Assembly: GCA_044237765.1 (NCBI GenBank)
Contig: JBIIEQ010000005.1
Span: forward strand, 1 to 64,000
Length of the DNA: 64,000 nucleotides
Source: UBA6136 sp044237765
GTDB lineage: Bacteria; Pseudomonadota; Gammaproteobacteria; Methylococcales; Methylococcaceae
Reading direction: 5' to 3'
Shown here: in pieces, positions 50,820 through 60,514 of the stretch
How the letters are laid out: every line of letters begins with the position of its first letter
How positions within the stretch are numbered: position 1 is the first letter of the stretch
The notes under the pieces: generated by a model
Told to the model about the DNA's origin: nothing
Databases searched by the model: none
Seen by the model: only the letters and a program-made list of their open reading frames with translations
Made by a program: the position numbers and the translations under genes

Positions 50820-52349
50820 ATGATTGCCATAACCAATCCTGAGTCAGCGCAGCGTCAAAGTTTGACCGCGCTGCTTGCAGGCATTGGCGACATGTCCGGA
50901 GTGCCTGAAATCGAGGTGAGTGGTCTCCAACTGGATAGCCGAAAAGTGGATCATGGTGACCTCTTTGTTGCCCTGCACGGTCATCAATCTCATGGTCTGG
51001 AGCATGCCGAGCAAGCCATCAGTCAAGGGGCTGCCGCGATCATTTACGATCCGGAGGGTGCGATATTTCTTGATGAGAAGATTGGACAGCGCGTTCCTGT
51101 TGTCCCGGTGCAGACCCTCGATCAAAAGCTTGGGATGCTGGCAGATCGGTTTTTTGGTCATCCATCCCGGTCGGTGGATGTGATCGGGATTACCGGAACC
51201 AACGGCAAAACTTCTTGTAGCCATTTCCTGGCCGAGGCACTGGGTGCCGATGGAAAAGCCGGAGTCATTGGCACTTTGGGTTGGGGAGCGCCGGGCCGAC
51301 TCAAGTCGACAACGCATACCACCCCGGATGCCATTGAGGTTCACCGTATCCTGAATGGTTTGCGCGCCGAAGGCTATCGATACGTTGCCATAGAGGCCTC
51401 ATCCCATGGTCTCGTTCAGGGACGCTTGAATGGGGTGTGCTTCAAGGGGGCGGTCTACACCAATTTGTCCAGGGATCATCTGGATTACCATCAAACCATG
51501 GAGGCCTACCAGGAGGCCAAGCTATTGCTGCTGGACGCTCCAGGTCTGAAGTTTGTGGTTATGAACGCCCAGGATGACATGGCATACGCGATTCTTCGCC
51601 GGGTGAGGGGCCTCAACTGTCTGGGATTCTGTTCCACGGATTACCGGCCTGACTTGGATATTCCGTTGCTCCGATTTGGGTCCGTGAGGCATCAACCCGG
51701 GGGGGTTGAGTTTACGTTGCAGTATGAGGGGGAGTCCGCTCCACTTAAAACGGCGGTATATGGCGACTTTAATGTGGAAAACCTGACCGCCACAATGGCG
51801 GTTTTGCTTTGTTTGGGTTTTACCTTTTCTCGGGCGTTGAAAGCATTGGCTTCTGTCAGTGCAGTGCCTGGTCGTATGGAAAATATCCGGCTTGGGGATC
51901 GTGGCGCAGTCATTGATTACGCTCACACTCCGGATGCGTTGGCTTCGGTGCTCGAGTCCATGAGAAAACACTGCGCCGGGAAACTCTGGGCAGTTTTTGG
52001 CTGCGGAGGGGACAGGGATCGTGGAAAAAGGCCGCAAATGGGCGCCGTTGCCGACAGGTTGGCGGATCGACTGGTGATCACTGATGACAACCCCCGGAGC
52101 GAGGACCCTGAAGGTATAATCTGTAACATTCTTGAGGGAATATCCCGTCAGGATGCCACGATCATCAGGGATAGGCGCGAGGCAATTCGCTTCGCGCTGG
52201 AAAATTCTGGACCTGACGATCTCGTACTCATCGCCGGGAAGGGGCATGAGAACACCCAGGAGATCGATGGCGTTAAACATTCATTCAGTGACCGCAAAGT
52301 GGTCAATGAGATTCTGAGTCAGCTGCAACCAGGCTGCGCGAGTACATGA
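50820..52349 (+). CDS. murE: UDP-MurNAc-tripeptide synthetase MurE (mDAP-adding)
   Basis: MurE adds meso-diaminopimelate to UDP-MurNAc-L-Ala-D-Glu. The 509-residue ligase has the ATP loop GITGTNGKTS (123-132), the carbamylated-Lys region, and the DNPR motif (ITDDNPRSEDP) that specifies mDAP. It is followed by mraY rather than murF, an unusual gap in the cluster. Confidence 0.97.
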   Translation: MIAITNPESAQRQSLTALLAGIGDMSGVPEIEVSGLQLDSRKVDHGDLFVALHGHQSHGLEHAEQAISQGAAAIIYDPEGAIFLDEKIGQRVPVVPVQTLDQKLGMLADRFFGHPSRSVDVIGITGTNGKTSCSHFLAEALGADGKAGVIGTLGWGAPGRLKSTTHTTPDAIEVHRILNGLRAEGYRYVAIEASSHGLVQGRLNGVCFKGAVYTNLSRDHLDYHQTMEAYQEAKLLLLDAPGLKFVVMNAQDDMAYAILRRVRGLNCLGFCSTDYRPDLDIPLLRFGSVRHQPGGVEFTLQYEGESAPLKTAVYGDFNVENLTATMAVLLCLGFTFSRALKALASVSAVPGRMENIRLGDRGAVIDYAHTPDALASVLESMRKHCAGKLWAVFGCGGDRDRGKRPQMGAVADRLADRLVITDDNPRSEDPEGIICNILEGISRQDATIIRDRREAIRFALENSGPDDLVLIAGKGHENTQEIDGVKHSFSDRKVVNEILSQLQPGCAST

Positions 52350-52458
52350 ACATGGCGCAGTGTGGCCCTTTGTTGTCAGTTCTACAAAAAATAGCGAGTT
52401 CCCAAGCTGGGCTTGAGTCTGAGCCACAATTTCCGGGAACCCTAACCATGGGGGCTTC

Positions 52459-53541
52459 ATGTTATTAACTCTGGCGGACTGGTTGTCCGGTTATTACGAT
52501 GGATTTCGGGTGTTCAAGTACCTGACATTCAGGGGAATCCTCGGCATTCTCACGGCCTTGTTGATTTCATTCGTGGTCGGGCCGCCGATGATCCGGCAGT
52601 TGAGCAAGTACAAGATCGGCCAGAGCGTTCGGGACGATGGTCCACAAAGTCATTTTTCAAAGGCTGGTACGCCCACCATGGGCGGTGCGCTGATTCTGGT
52701 GGCAGTGGCGTTGAGCACTTTGCTCTGGGCGGATCTCAGTAATCGCTACATCTGGGTCACCTTGCTGGTGACGCTCGGATTCGGTGTGATCGGCTTTGTC
52801 GATGACTATAAGAAGCTTGTGCTTCGCAACAGCAAAGGGCTGGCTGCCAGACACAAATATTTGTGGCAGTCGATATTTGGCGTTGCGGCAGCCACTTTTC
52901 TCTATACCTCGGCCACAGTGCCTGCTGAGACCACCTTTATCATCCCCTTCTTCAAGCAGTTCGCATGGAATATGGGGCTGGCTTATCCAGTGCTGACTTA
53001 CTTTGTCATCGTCGGAACCAGTAATGCAGTCAATCTGACCGATGGTCTTGATGGGCTTGCCATCATGCCGACCGTGCTCGTTTCCGGTGCCTTTGCCATC
53101 TTTGCCTATGTATCGGGCAACTCTGTTTTTGCGGAATATCTGGGGATCCCGTTTGTCCCGCTGGCGGGCGAGTTGGTCGTTTTCTGCGGTGCACTAGTCG
53201 GTGCGGGCCTGGGCTTTCTCTGGTTCAACGCCTACCCTGCCATGGTCTTCATGGGAGATGTAGGAGCGCTGGCTTTGGGTGCGGCTTTAGGCATACTTGC
53301 GGTATTGGTCAGGCAGGAAGTTGTTCTGATGCTGATGGGCGGTGTTTTTGTTGTAGAAACATTGTCCGTCATGATCCAGGTGCTCTCGTTCAAGCTGACG
53401 GGTCGCCGTGTTTTTCGCATGGCACCCATTCACCATCACTTTGAACTCAAGGGTTGGCCAGAGCCACGTGTGATAGTCCGGTTCTGGATTATCTCCGTGA
53501 TCCTGGTGTTGTGCGGCTTGGCTACGCTGAAACTGAGATAG
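52459..53541 (+). CDS. mraY: Phospho-MurNAc-pentapeptide translocase MraY
   Basis: MraY makes lipid I from UDP-MurNAc-pentapeptide and undecaprenyl phosphate. The 360-residue, roughly ten-helix membrane protein has FSKAGTPTMGGALIL, the DDYKK motif (GFVDDYKKLVLRNSKGL), NLTDGLDGLAIMP, FMGDVGALALG and APIHHHFELKGWPE. A 109-nt gap precedes it, holding no gene. Confidence 0.97.
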   Translation: MLLTLADWLSGYYDGFRVFKYLTFRGILGILTALLISFVVGPPMIRQLSKYKIGQSVRDDGPQSHFSKAGTPTMGGALILVAVALSTLLWADLSNRYIWVTLLVTLGFGVIGFVDDYKKLVLRNSKGLAARHKYLWQSIFGVAAATFLYTSATVPAETTFIIPFFKQFAWNMGLAYPVLTYFVIVGTSNAVNLTDGLDGLAIMPTVLVSGAFAIFAYVSGNSVFAEYLGIPFVPLAGELVVFCGALVGAGLGFLWFNAYPAMVFMGDVGALALGAALGILAVLVRQEVVLMLMGGVFVVETLSVMIQVLSFKLTGRRVFRMAPIHHHFELKGWPEPRVIVRFWIISVILVLCGLATLKLR

Positions 53542-53545
53542 AACG

Positions 53546-54925
53546 ATGCTGGCCTCCACCTCAGTCGCTCCCGATTTGAGTGCTCTCAAAGGGTTGTCCC
53601 TCGACGAAAAATCCGCCGCATTGATCGTCGGTCTTGGCAAGACCGGGTACTCCATTGCCCGGTTTATGGCTGCGCAGGGGATTCGGTTTGCTGTCACCGA
53701 TACGCGGGAGGTGCCTCCATTCATCAACGAATTGAGGGAGGAATTTCCGGATGCCGCGGTCTTTCTCGGAGGGTTTCAGAGGTCGTCCTTCGAAGCAGCG
53801 ACGCATCTCATCGTCAGTCCTGGAGTCTCATTGAATGAACCGCTGATACAGTTGGCGGCGCGGCGAGGTATACCGGTCATTGGGGATCTGGATTTATTCG
53901 CCAGTATGGTCAGAGCACCGGTGCTGGCCATTACCGGCTCCAATGGCAAGAGCACGGTGACCACATTGGTCGGTTTGATGGCCGAGGCTGACGGCCGAAA
54001 AACCCGCGTTGGCGGCAATCTTGGTACACCAATGCTGGATCTGCTCGATGATGAAGTCGAGTTGTATGTGCTCGAGCTATCAAGCTTTCAGTTGGAGAGC
54101 TCCCACGTTCTTGCCCCGATAGCCGCCACAGTTCTTAACATCACTCCCGATCACATGGATCGTTATGCAGATTTGCAGGCCTATGCCGAAGCCAAGCGCC
54201 GCATCTTCAATGGATCCGGGTTGATGGTATTGAATCGAGATGACCCCATGGTGGCTGACATGTCTCTTACGGGCCGCAAGACGGTCTGGTTCGGTCTTGA
54301 AGGAAAGGACAACGACTATGCGGTTAGGGTCCTGGACGGTGAGGAATGGCTGGTTTGTCACAATGAACCAGTGATGCCTCGGCGAGATGTCCGCTTGCAT
54401 GGGCGACATAATCTGGCGAATGCCCTCTCCGCACTGGCTCTTGGGGATGCGGCAGGCTTGTCCCATCCAGCCATGGTGGACACCCTGAAGTCCTTTGCTG
54501 GGCTGGATCATCGGGCGCAATGGGTGGGCGATCATGGCGGTGTGACCTGGATTAACGATTCAAAAGCGACCAATGTGGGCGCCTGCATGGCTGCACTTGC
54601 AGGTATGGAGCAACCTGTCGTGCTGATTGCCGGAGGAGACGGAAAAGGGGCTGACTTTAGCGTTTTGCGGCCAGTGGTGAAAGAAAAGGTCAAAGCGCTG
54701 GTTTTGATGGGGCGAGATGCACCACTGATGCAATCCGCTCTCGAGGATTTGGTGACTACCGTTTGCGCGGCGAATATGGCTGAGGCGGTCAACGCTGCCA
54801 GTGCATTGGCGACTCAGGGTGACGCCGTTCTCCTGGCACCGGCCTGCGCAAGTCTGGATCAGTACAAGGACTACCAGGAGAGGGGGCGGGTGTTTGGTGA
54901 GGAAGTCAGGAGGCTGGCCCGATGA
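53546..54925 (+). CDS. murD: UDP-MurNAc-L-Ala:D-Glu ligase MurD
   Basis: MurD adds D-glutamate to UDP-MurNAc-L-Ala. The 459-residue product has LIVGLGKTGYSIARFM, the ATP loop AITGSNGKSTVTTLVG, ELSSFQLE, NITPDHMDRY, GRHNLANALSALAL and WINDSKATNVGA. It ends with a 4-nt overlap onto ftsW. Confidence 0.97.
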   Translation: MLASTSVAPDLSALKGLSLDEKSAALIVGLGKTGYSIARFMAAQGIRFAVTDTREVPPFINELREEFPDAAVFLGGFQRSSFEAATHLIVSPGVSLNEPLIQLAARRGIPVIGDLDLFASMVRAPVLAITGSNGKSTVTTLVGLMAEADGRKTRVGGNLGTPMLDLLDDEVELYVLELSSFQLESSHVLAPIAATVLNITPDHMDRYADLQAYAEAKRRIFNGSGLMVLNRDDPMVADMSLTGRKTVWFGLEGKDNDYAVRVLDGEEWLVCHNEPVMPRRDVRLHGRHNLANALSALALGDAAGLSHPAMVDTLKSFAGLDHRAQWVGDHGGVTWINDSKATNVGACMAALAGMEQPVVLIAGGDGKGADFSVLRPVVKEKVKALVLMGRDAPLMQSALEDLVTTVCAANMAEAVNAASALATQGDAVLLAPACASLDQYKDYQERGRVFGEEVRRLAR

Positions 54926-56121
54926 GTGCTGTGATGTCGCCGAGCAGCCGCGGACTGGTGCTGCAATGGCGAGGAAATCGTTTCTACATCGATACCCTTC
55001 TCCTGCTGACATCGCTGGCCCTGCTGCTTTTCGGGTATGTCATGGTTGCCTCTGCCTCTCTCCATCTCGGTGACAAGATGGCGGACGACAGTTTCTATTT
55101 TCCCAGGCATCAATTGATGCACATTGCATTGGGTTTGATGGTGGGCTGTTTCACGGCTTCTGTGAAACTGGAGACTTGGAGAAACATTTCACTGCAACTT
55201 TTTTTCGTCGGCCTGCTGTTGTTGGTGTTGGTGCTGATTCCTGGAATTGGCAAGGTGGTCAACGGCAGTTCCCGATGGATCAATCTGTTGGGACTGCGCA
55301 TCCAGGTATCCGAAATCTTCAAGCTGATCGCCGTCATCTATGTAGCCAGTTTCATTGATCGCCACATCAACGTTGTTAGAAACTCCTATCAGGGGATGCT
55401 GAGACCATTCCTGTTGCTGGGCGTTGCCGCATTACTGTTGCTGAAAGAGCCTGACTTCGGTGCGACTGCCGTCATCATGTCAGTGGCGCTCGGGATGTTG
55501 TTTCTGGCAGGCGCTAGTTTGTGGCAGTTTGCTACCTTGATTGCCGTGTTTATCGGGGCCGGTGCCATCCTGATCATGACCGCGCAATATCGACTTAGGC
55601 GCGTGCTCAGCTTCCTCGACCCTTGGGATGATCCGCTCAATAGTGATTTCCAGTTGACCCAGGCGCTCATTGCATTCGGGCGCGGAGAGTGGACCGGCGT
55701 GGGACTGGGCTCGAGTATCCAGAAAATGTTCTACCTACCTGAGGCACACACGGACTTTCTATTTTCAGTGATTGGCGAAGAGCTTGGGTTCATGGGGACT
55801 ACTTCAGTGATCCTGCTATTCATGGTTCTTGTATGGCGTGCTTTTGTGATTGGACAGCTGGCAGAGCAATCCGGCACACGTTTCTCGGCGTTTCTTGCTT
55901 ATGGCATCGGCATCTGGTTCGGACTTCAGGCATTCATCAATATGGGAGTGAACATGGGGTTGTTGCCCACGAAAGGCCTCACGCTGCCCCTTATGAGCTA
56001 TGGCGGCGGTAGCATCATGGTGATGTGCGCCGCGCTCGCGATCATTTTTCGAGTGCGCAGTGAGTCCATTGCCGCAGTGACAGCAAAACCCAGAGTGAAG
56101 GCAACATGGGCAAGCGTGTAA
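54922..56121 (+). CDS. ftsW: Septal SEDS glycosyltransferase FtsW
   Basis: FtsW polymerises lipid II at the septum together with FtsI. The 399-residue protein has about ten membrane helices and SEDS signatures: GNGSRWI-like NGSSRWINLLGLRIQVSE, KEPDFGATAVI, AHTDFLFSVIGEELGF and LPTKGLTLPLMSYGGGS. It overlaps murG by 16 nt. Confidence 0.97.
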   Translation: MSAVMSPSSRGLVLQWRGNRFYIDTLLLLTSLALLLFGYVMVASASLHLGDKMADDSFYFPRHQLMHIALGLMVGCFTASVKLETWRNISLQLFFVGLLLLVLVLIPGIGKVVNGSSRWINLLGLRIQVSEIFKLIAVIYVASFIDRHINVVRNSYQGMLRPFLLLGVAALLLLKEPDFGATAVIMSVALGMLFLAGASLWQFATLIAVFIGAGAILIMTAQYRLRRVLSFLDPWDDPLNSDFQLTQALIAFGRGEWTGVGLGSSIQKMFYLPEAHTDFLFSVIGEELGFMGTTSVILLFMVLVWRAFVIGQLAEQSGTRFSAFLAYGIGIWFGLQAFINMGVNMGLLPTKGLTLPLMSYGGGSIMVMCAALAIIFRVRSESIAAVTAKPRVKATWASV

Positions 56122-57200
56122 TGATTCTGGCGGGTGGGACCGGCGGGCACGTTTATCCTGCCCTGGCTGTGGCGCTTGAATTGATCGATGCTGGGCATGA
56201 GGTCGTTTGGATGGGGACCCACAAGGGGCTGGAGGCGCGGGTTATTCCGGCGGCTGGCATTCCCTTGGAGTGGCTGTCCGTCGCGGGTCTGAGGGGTAAA
56301 GGGTGGCGAGATACCTTTAAAGCCCCCCTCATGCTTCTGAGGGCGCTTAGTCAATCCAAGGCGATACTTGGTCGTGTCAAGCCTGATGTGGTGCTGGGCA
56401 TGGGGGGGTTTGTATCGGGGCCAGGTGGGTTGATGTCTACCATGATGGGGATCCCATTGATTCTGCATGAGCAAAATCGTGTGCCCGGCACAACCAACCG
56501 ATTGCTGGCCAAGCGCGCTTCGGCGGTTCTTGAGGCATTTCCCGAAAGTTTTCCAAGCAAGGTAAAAGCAATCGCTACGGGAAATCCGCTCCGTCGTGAA
56601 ATCGCATCATTGCCCGTCAGGCAGATAAGCTGGGCACCAGGACATCCACTCAATGTTCTGGTGGTGGGTGGCAGTCTGGGCGCCAAGGCGCTAAATCAGG
56701 CCGTTCCAGAAGCCTTGGCAAGATTGGGTCATCCTCTGAATATTCGTCACCAAACCGGCCAAGCCATGCGTGCCGAGACAATTGAGCGATATGGCGCAGC
56801 GCGTCTTGCGGCCAATGTCTGCGCCTTCGTGGAAGATATGGCCGAGGCTTATGGATGGGCCGATCTCGTCATCTGCCGATCCGGGGCGATGACGGTCAGC
56901 GAATTGGCCGCTGCCGGCCTGGCTGCGATCTTGGTGCCTTATCCCCACGCCATCGATGATCATCAAACTAAGAATGCCCGTTATCTCGCCGATGTGGGTG
57001 CCGCCCAACTCATCCCGCAAGCTGAGCTGACCCCTGAGAGTTTGGCTGCCGTACTAACAAATTTGCTCGAGACCCCGGGAAAAATTGACGTGATGTCGCA
57101 AAAGGCCAGAGCCATGGCCAAACCTGAGGCAACACAGATCGTGGCGGGTATTTGCCTTGATAAAGCGCTGGATACTGCTGAGGTCGGAAGGAAAACATGA
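56106..57200 (+). CDS. murG: Lipid II synthase MurG
   Basis: MurG adds GlcNAc to lipid I at the inner face of the membrane. The 364-residue GT-B enzyme has LAGGTGGHVYPALAVA, LGMGGFVSGPGG, HEQNRVPGTTNRLLA, VVGGSLGAKALNQ and CRSGAMTVSELAAAGL. The ATG at 56106 lies inside ftsW; GTG/ATG alternatives are not better. It overlaps murC by 4 nt. Confidence 0.97.
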   Translation: MGKRVMILAGGTGGHVYPALAVALELIDAGHEVVWMGTHKGLEARVIPAAGIPLEWLSVAGLRGKGWRDTFKAPLMLLRALSQSKAILGRVKPDVVLGMGGFVSGPGGLMSTMMGIPLILHEQNRVPGTTNRLLAKRASAVLEAFPESFPSKVKAIATGNPLRREIASLPVRQISWAPGHPLNVLVVGGSLGAKALNQAVPEALARLGHPLNIRHQTGQAMRAETIERYGAARLAANVCAFVEDMAEAYGWADLVICRSGAMTVSELAAAGLAAILVPYPHAIDDHQTKNARYLADVGAAQLIPQAELTPESLAAVLTNLLETPGKIDVMSQKARAMAKPEATQIVAGICLDKALDTAEVGRKT

Positions 57201-58639
57201 AGCTCTCGGATGAAATGTATGGGCAGCATGGCATGAGTAAAATTCGCCGCATCCACCTCATCGGTATCGGGGGGACGGGGATGAGCGGCATTGCCGAGGT
57301 ATTGCTAAATCTCGGATATGAGGTGTCGGGTTCCGATCAGGGAGACAACGCGGCCACGCGGCGGCTGGCCAGTCTGGGCGCAACTATCTACCGCGGACAT
57401 GAAGCCGCCCATGTCGAGGGCGCCGAGGTGGTGGTTGTCTCGACGGCCATTGACCGGTCAAACAGTGAATATGATGCGGCTTTAACCCACAAGATACCGG
57501 TGATCTCTCGTGCGGAAATGCTGGCTGAATTGATGCGGTTTCGTTTTGGTATTGCCGTCGCGGGAACACATGGCAAGACCACCACGACCAGCCTGGCCGC
57601 GAGCGTTCTTGCAGAGGCAGGGTTGGATCCTACCTTTGTGATCGGTGGCCGTTTGAACAGTGCCGGTACCAATGCTCAGCTTGGCAAGGGGTCATTTCTC
57701 GTGGCGGAAGCAGATGAGAGTGATGCCTCATTCCTGCATCTCCAGCCGATGATTGCGGTGGTCACGAATATCGATCGGGACCACATGGAAACCTATGAAG
57801 GTGATTTCAATCGTCTCAAGCAGACATTCATCGAGTTTTTGCATCACGTGCCGTTCTACGGCATGGCGGTACTCTGTCTGGAAGACGAAGGCATACGAGA
57901 GATTTTGCCGGAAATCAGCAAGCCGGTAAGAACCTATGGATTCATGCCCGAGGCCGATATCCGTGCTGTTGATGTGCGTCAGGACGGGATGCGGAGCATT
58001 TTCAGGGTATCCCGCAGAGGTCAGGCAAGCGACTTTGAGGTCACCTTGAATCTTCCGGGCCGGCACAACATTCTGAATGCCTTGTCGGTGATCGCCATAG
58101 CGGATGAGCTGGAGATCGACCCGGCCACCATTCAACGGGCCATGAGTCAGTTCAAGGGTATCGGGCGACGTTTCCAGGTCAATGGCGAGATGCTTCTGGG
58201 TGATAAGTCCATCACCTTTGTTGATGATTATGGACATCATCCCCGCGAAATCGAAGCCACTCTGGATTCCGCGAGACAGGCCTATGCAGGCAGGCGTTTG
58301 GTGATGGTATTCCAACCCCATCGTTACAGCCGGACGCGCGATCTGTTCGAGGATTTTGTCGAAGTGCTTTCGAAAACCGACGTGCTGATCCTTGCTGAGG
58401 TCTATCCAGCCGGTGAAAAGCCCATCAATGGTGCTGACGGGCGTTCGCTGTCGCGTGCCATTCGTGTCCGCGGTCAGATCGAGCCGGTATTCGTGGCTGA
58501 GTTGAGTGATCTGCCGAGTTTGCTGCCCGGCATTCTTGAGCCTGGTGATGTGGTTTTGACGCTCGGGGCGGGCAGCATTGGTCAGTGGGCGGCGGAATTG
58601 CCGGAACGGATGGCTGGTCTGCTTACAGCCAAGAATTAA
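57197..58639 (+). CDS. murC: UDP-MurNAc:L-alanine ligase MurC
   Basis: MurC begins the stem peptide by adding L-Ala. The 480-residue product has IHLIGIGGTGMSGIAEVLL, the ATP loop VAGTHGKTTTTSLAA, VAEADESDASFLHLQP, NIDRDHMETY and FVDDYGHHPREIEATL. An ATG at 57233 (MSKIRRIHL) inside the frame is an equally plausible start. TAATG overlap couples it to murB. Confidence 0.97.
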   Translation: MKLSDEMYGQHGMSKIRRIHLIGIGGTGMSGIAEVLLNLGYEVSGSDQGDNAATRRLASLGATIYRGHEAAHVEGAEVVVVSTAIDRSNSEYDAALTHKIPVISRAEMLAELMRFRFGIAVAGTHGKTTTTSLAASVLAEAGLDPTFVIGGRLNSAGTNAQLGKGSFLVAEADESDASFLHLQPMIAVVTNIDRDHMETYEGDFNRLKQTFIEFLHHVPFYGMAVLCLEDEGIREILPEISKPVRTYGFMPEADIRAVDVRQDGMRSIFRVSRRGQASDFEVTLNLPGRHNILNALSVIAIADELEIDPATIQRAMSQFKGIGRRFQVNGEMLLGDKSITFVDDYGHHPREIEATLDSARQAYAGRRLVMVFQPHRYSRTRDLFEDFVEVLSKTDVLILAEVYPAGEKPINGADGRSLSRAIRVRGQIEPVFVAELSDLPSLLPGILEPGDVVLTLGAGSIGQWAAELPERMAGLLTAKN

Positions 58640-59565
58640 TGAAGATGTCTGCGGCTGAAATGAAGATGGGCGACCCGCTGATTCGAGGGGATATAAGGCT
58701 TGATGAGCCCATGTCAGAACATAATTCCTGGCGGGCGGGTGGTCGTGCGGAACGTTTTTTCATCCCTGCCGATCTGGATGATCTTCGCGTATTCCTGAAA
58801 ACGCAGACGAAAGCCGGCGAGCTTCTGCTTTGGGTGGGACTGGGTAGTAATTTGCTGGTGCGGGATGGGGGGATTCGCGGAACAGTGATTTGTACCCGTC
58901 ATCGCCTGAAAGGAATGAATCTTGTTGCTCCCGGAAGAGTATCGGTTGAGGCCGGAGTGCCATGTGCCCACGTTGCCAAGTTTTGCGCCGAGCAAGGGTT
59001 GGTCGGGGCCGAGTTTCTGGCGGGTATTCCTGGCACCATGGGGGGTGCGTTGGCCATGAACGCTGGCGCGTTTGGTGGCGAAACATGGGATCTGGTAGAC
59101 CGGGTGACGACCGTGGATCGCCGGGGAGGACTGCAGGAAAGGGATCTCGGTGATTATCAAGTGGGTTACCGAAGCGTTAGAGGCCCCGCAAACGAATGGT
59201 TTGTCGGGTGCGAGCTGGCCCTTCAGGAGGGTGACGTCGCGGTCAGTCGCACAAAAATCAAAGGTTTGCTGGCTCGTCGCAATGAAACACAGCCGACGAA
59301 TATACCCAGTTGCGGCTCTGTGTTTCGTAATCCCGATGGAGACTTTTCTGCTCGACTTATAGAGGCATCCGGTCTTAAGGGACACACGATCGGTGGCGCT
59401 CAGGTTTCCGAGAAGCACGCCAACTTTATCGTCAATACGGGTAATGCCAGCGCTGCCGATATCGAACGTTTGTTGCGGTTTGTGCAGGCCGAGGTTCTGC
59501 GGCTGCAGGGGGTTGACTTGGTGCCGGAAGTGAAAATTGTGGGTTGCCAGCCAGAGGAGGCATGA
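58639..59565 (+). CDS. murB: UDP-N-acetylenolpyruvoylglucosamine reductase MurB
   Basis: MurB reduces UDP-GlcNAc-enolpyruvate to UDP-MurNAc with FAD and NADPH. The 308-residue product is the short type I-like/IIa form with EHNSWRAGGRAERFF, GLGSNLLVRDGGIRGTVI in parts, AGIPGTMGGALAMNAGAFGGE, YRSVRGP and CGSVFRNPDGDFSARLIEASGLKG in parts with the active-site Ser. ATG 58639 overlaps the murC stop; ATG 58645 is an alternative. Confidence 0.96.
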   Translation: MKMSAAEMKMGDPLIRGDIRLDEPMSEHNSWRAGGRAERFFIPADLDDLRVFLKTQTKAGELLLWVGLGSNLLVRDGGIRGTVICTRHRLKGMNLVAPGRVSVEAGVPCAHVAKFCAEQGLVGAEFLAGIPGTMGGALAMNAGAFGGETWDLVDRVTTVDRRGGLQERDLGDYQVGYRSVRGPANEWFVGCELALQEGDVAVSRTKIKGLLARRNETQPTNIPSCGSVFRNPDGDFSARLIEASGLKGHTIGGAQVSEKHANFIVNTGNASAADIERLLRFVQAEVLRLQGVDLVPEVKIVGCQPEEA

Positions 59566-60506
59566 TGAGTCGGCAAGTGAAGGATCCCGGTGAGTTTGGT
59601 CGTGTTGCGGTGCTCATGGGCGGTGCTGCGGCTGAACGCGAAGTGTCTCTAAAGAGTGGGCGGGCGGTTCTGGAGGCGTTGTTGAGTAAAGGTGTCAGTG
59701 CTGTTGGACTGGATGTCGGCCGGCAAATGACGCATCCCTTGACCGAGGATGGAAAAGGGTTCGATCGTGTTTTCAATATCATTCATGGCCGGGGCGGTGA
59801 GGATGGTGTCCTGCAGGGAGCGCTTGAGACTCTGGGCATCCCATATACCGGCAGTGGTGTGCTCGCTTCGGCGCTAAGCATGGATAAATTGCGCACCAAG
59901 TTGTGCTGGATGGGCGCTGGTTTGCCCACTCCGCGCTGGATGCGAATCAGGTCGGAGGAGGATTTGGCGGTCTGTGAGGAAAAACTGGGTTTCCCCGTGA
60001 TCATAAAACCGGCTCAAGAGGGCTCCAGCATTGGGATGAGCAGGGCGGACGACCGGGAACAGCTCAAGGAGGCATGGCTGACCGCATCGTTATATAATTG
60101 CGACGTGTTCGCCGAATCTTGGGTTGTCGGCAAGGAGTACACCGCCGCAATCCTCAATGGCAAGCCTCTTCCACTGATTCGTCTTGAAACTCCCCATGCC
60201 TTTTATGATTTCGACGCCAAGTACCGCGCCGAAACCACTCAATATCATTGTCCTTGTGGCTTGTTGCCCGAGCAAGAACAGCACTTTCAGCGGCTCGCTG
60301 CGGAAGCCTGCGAGATTGTTGGCGTCTATGGATGGGCCAGAGTGGATCTGATGGTTAACCATGATGGAAAGCCCTGGTTGATCGAGGTCAACACGGTGCC
60401 GGGGATGACCGATCATAGTCTGGTTCCCATGGCGGCTAGGCAAGCGGGTATTTCATTTGATGATCTGGTGTGGCAAATCCTTGAAACCAGCCTTGATCGG
60501 GATTGA
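59562..60506 (+). CDS. ddl: D-alanine-D-alanine ligase Ddl
   Basis: Ddl makes the D-Ala-D-Ala dipeptide. The 314-residue ATP-grasp enzyme has VAVLMGGAAAEREVSLKSG, HGRGGEDGVLQGALE, GSGVLASALSMDKLRTK, GFPVIIKPAQEGSSIGMS, and the C-terminal EVNTVPGMTDHSLVPMAA. An AGAGGAGG ribosome site ends at 59560; ATG 59565 is better spaced than 59562, and the difference is one residue. Confidence 0.96.
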   Translation: MMSRQVKDPGEFGRVAVLMGGAAAEREVSLKSGRAVLEALLSKGVSAVGLDVGRQMTHPLTEDGKGFDRVFNIIHGRGGEDGVLQGALETLGIPYTGSGVLASALSMDKLRTKLCWMGAGLPTPRWMRIRSEEDLAVCEEKLGFPVIIKPAQEGSSIGMSRADDREQLKEAWLTASLYNCDVFAESWVVGKEYTAAILNGKPLPLIRLETPHAFYDFDAKYRAETTQYHCPCGLLPEQEQHFQRLAAEACEIVGVYGWARVDLMVNHDGKPWLIEVNTVPGMTDHSLVPMAARQAGISFDDLVWQILETSLDRD

Positions 60507-60514
60507 GATTTCGA

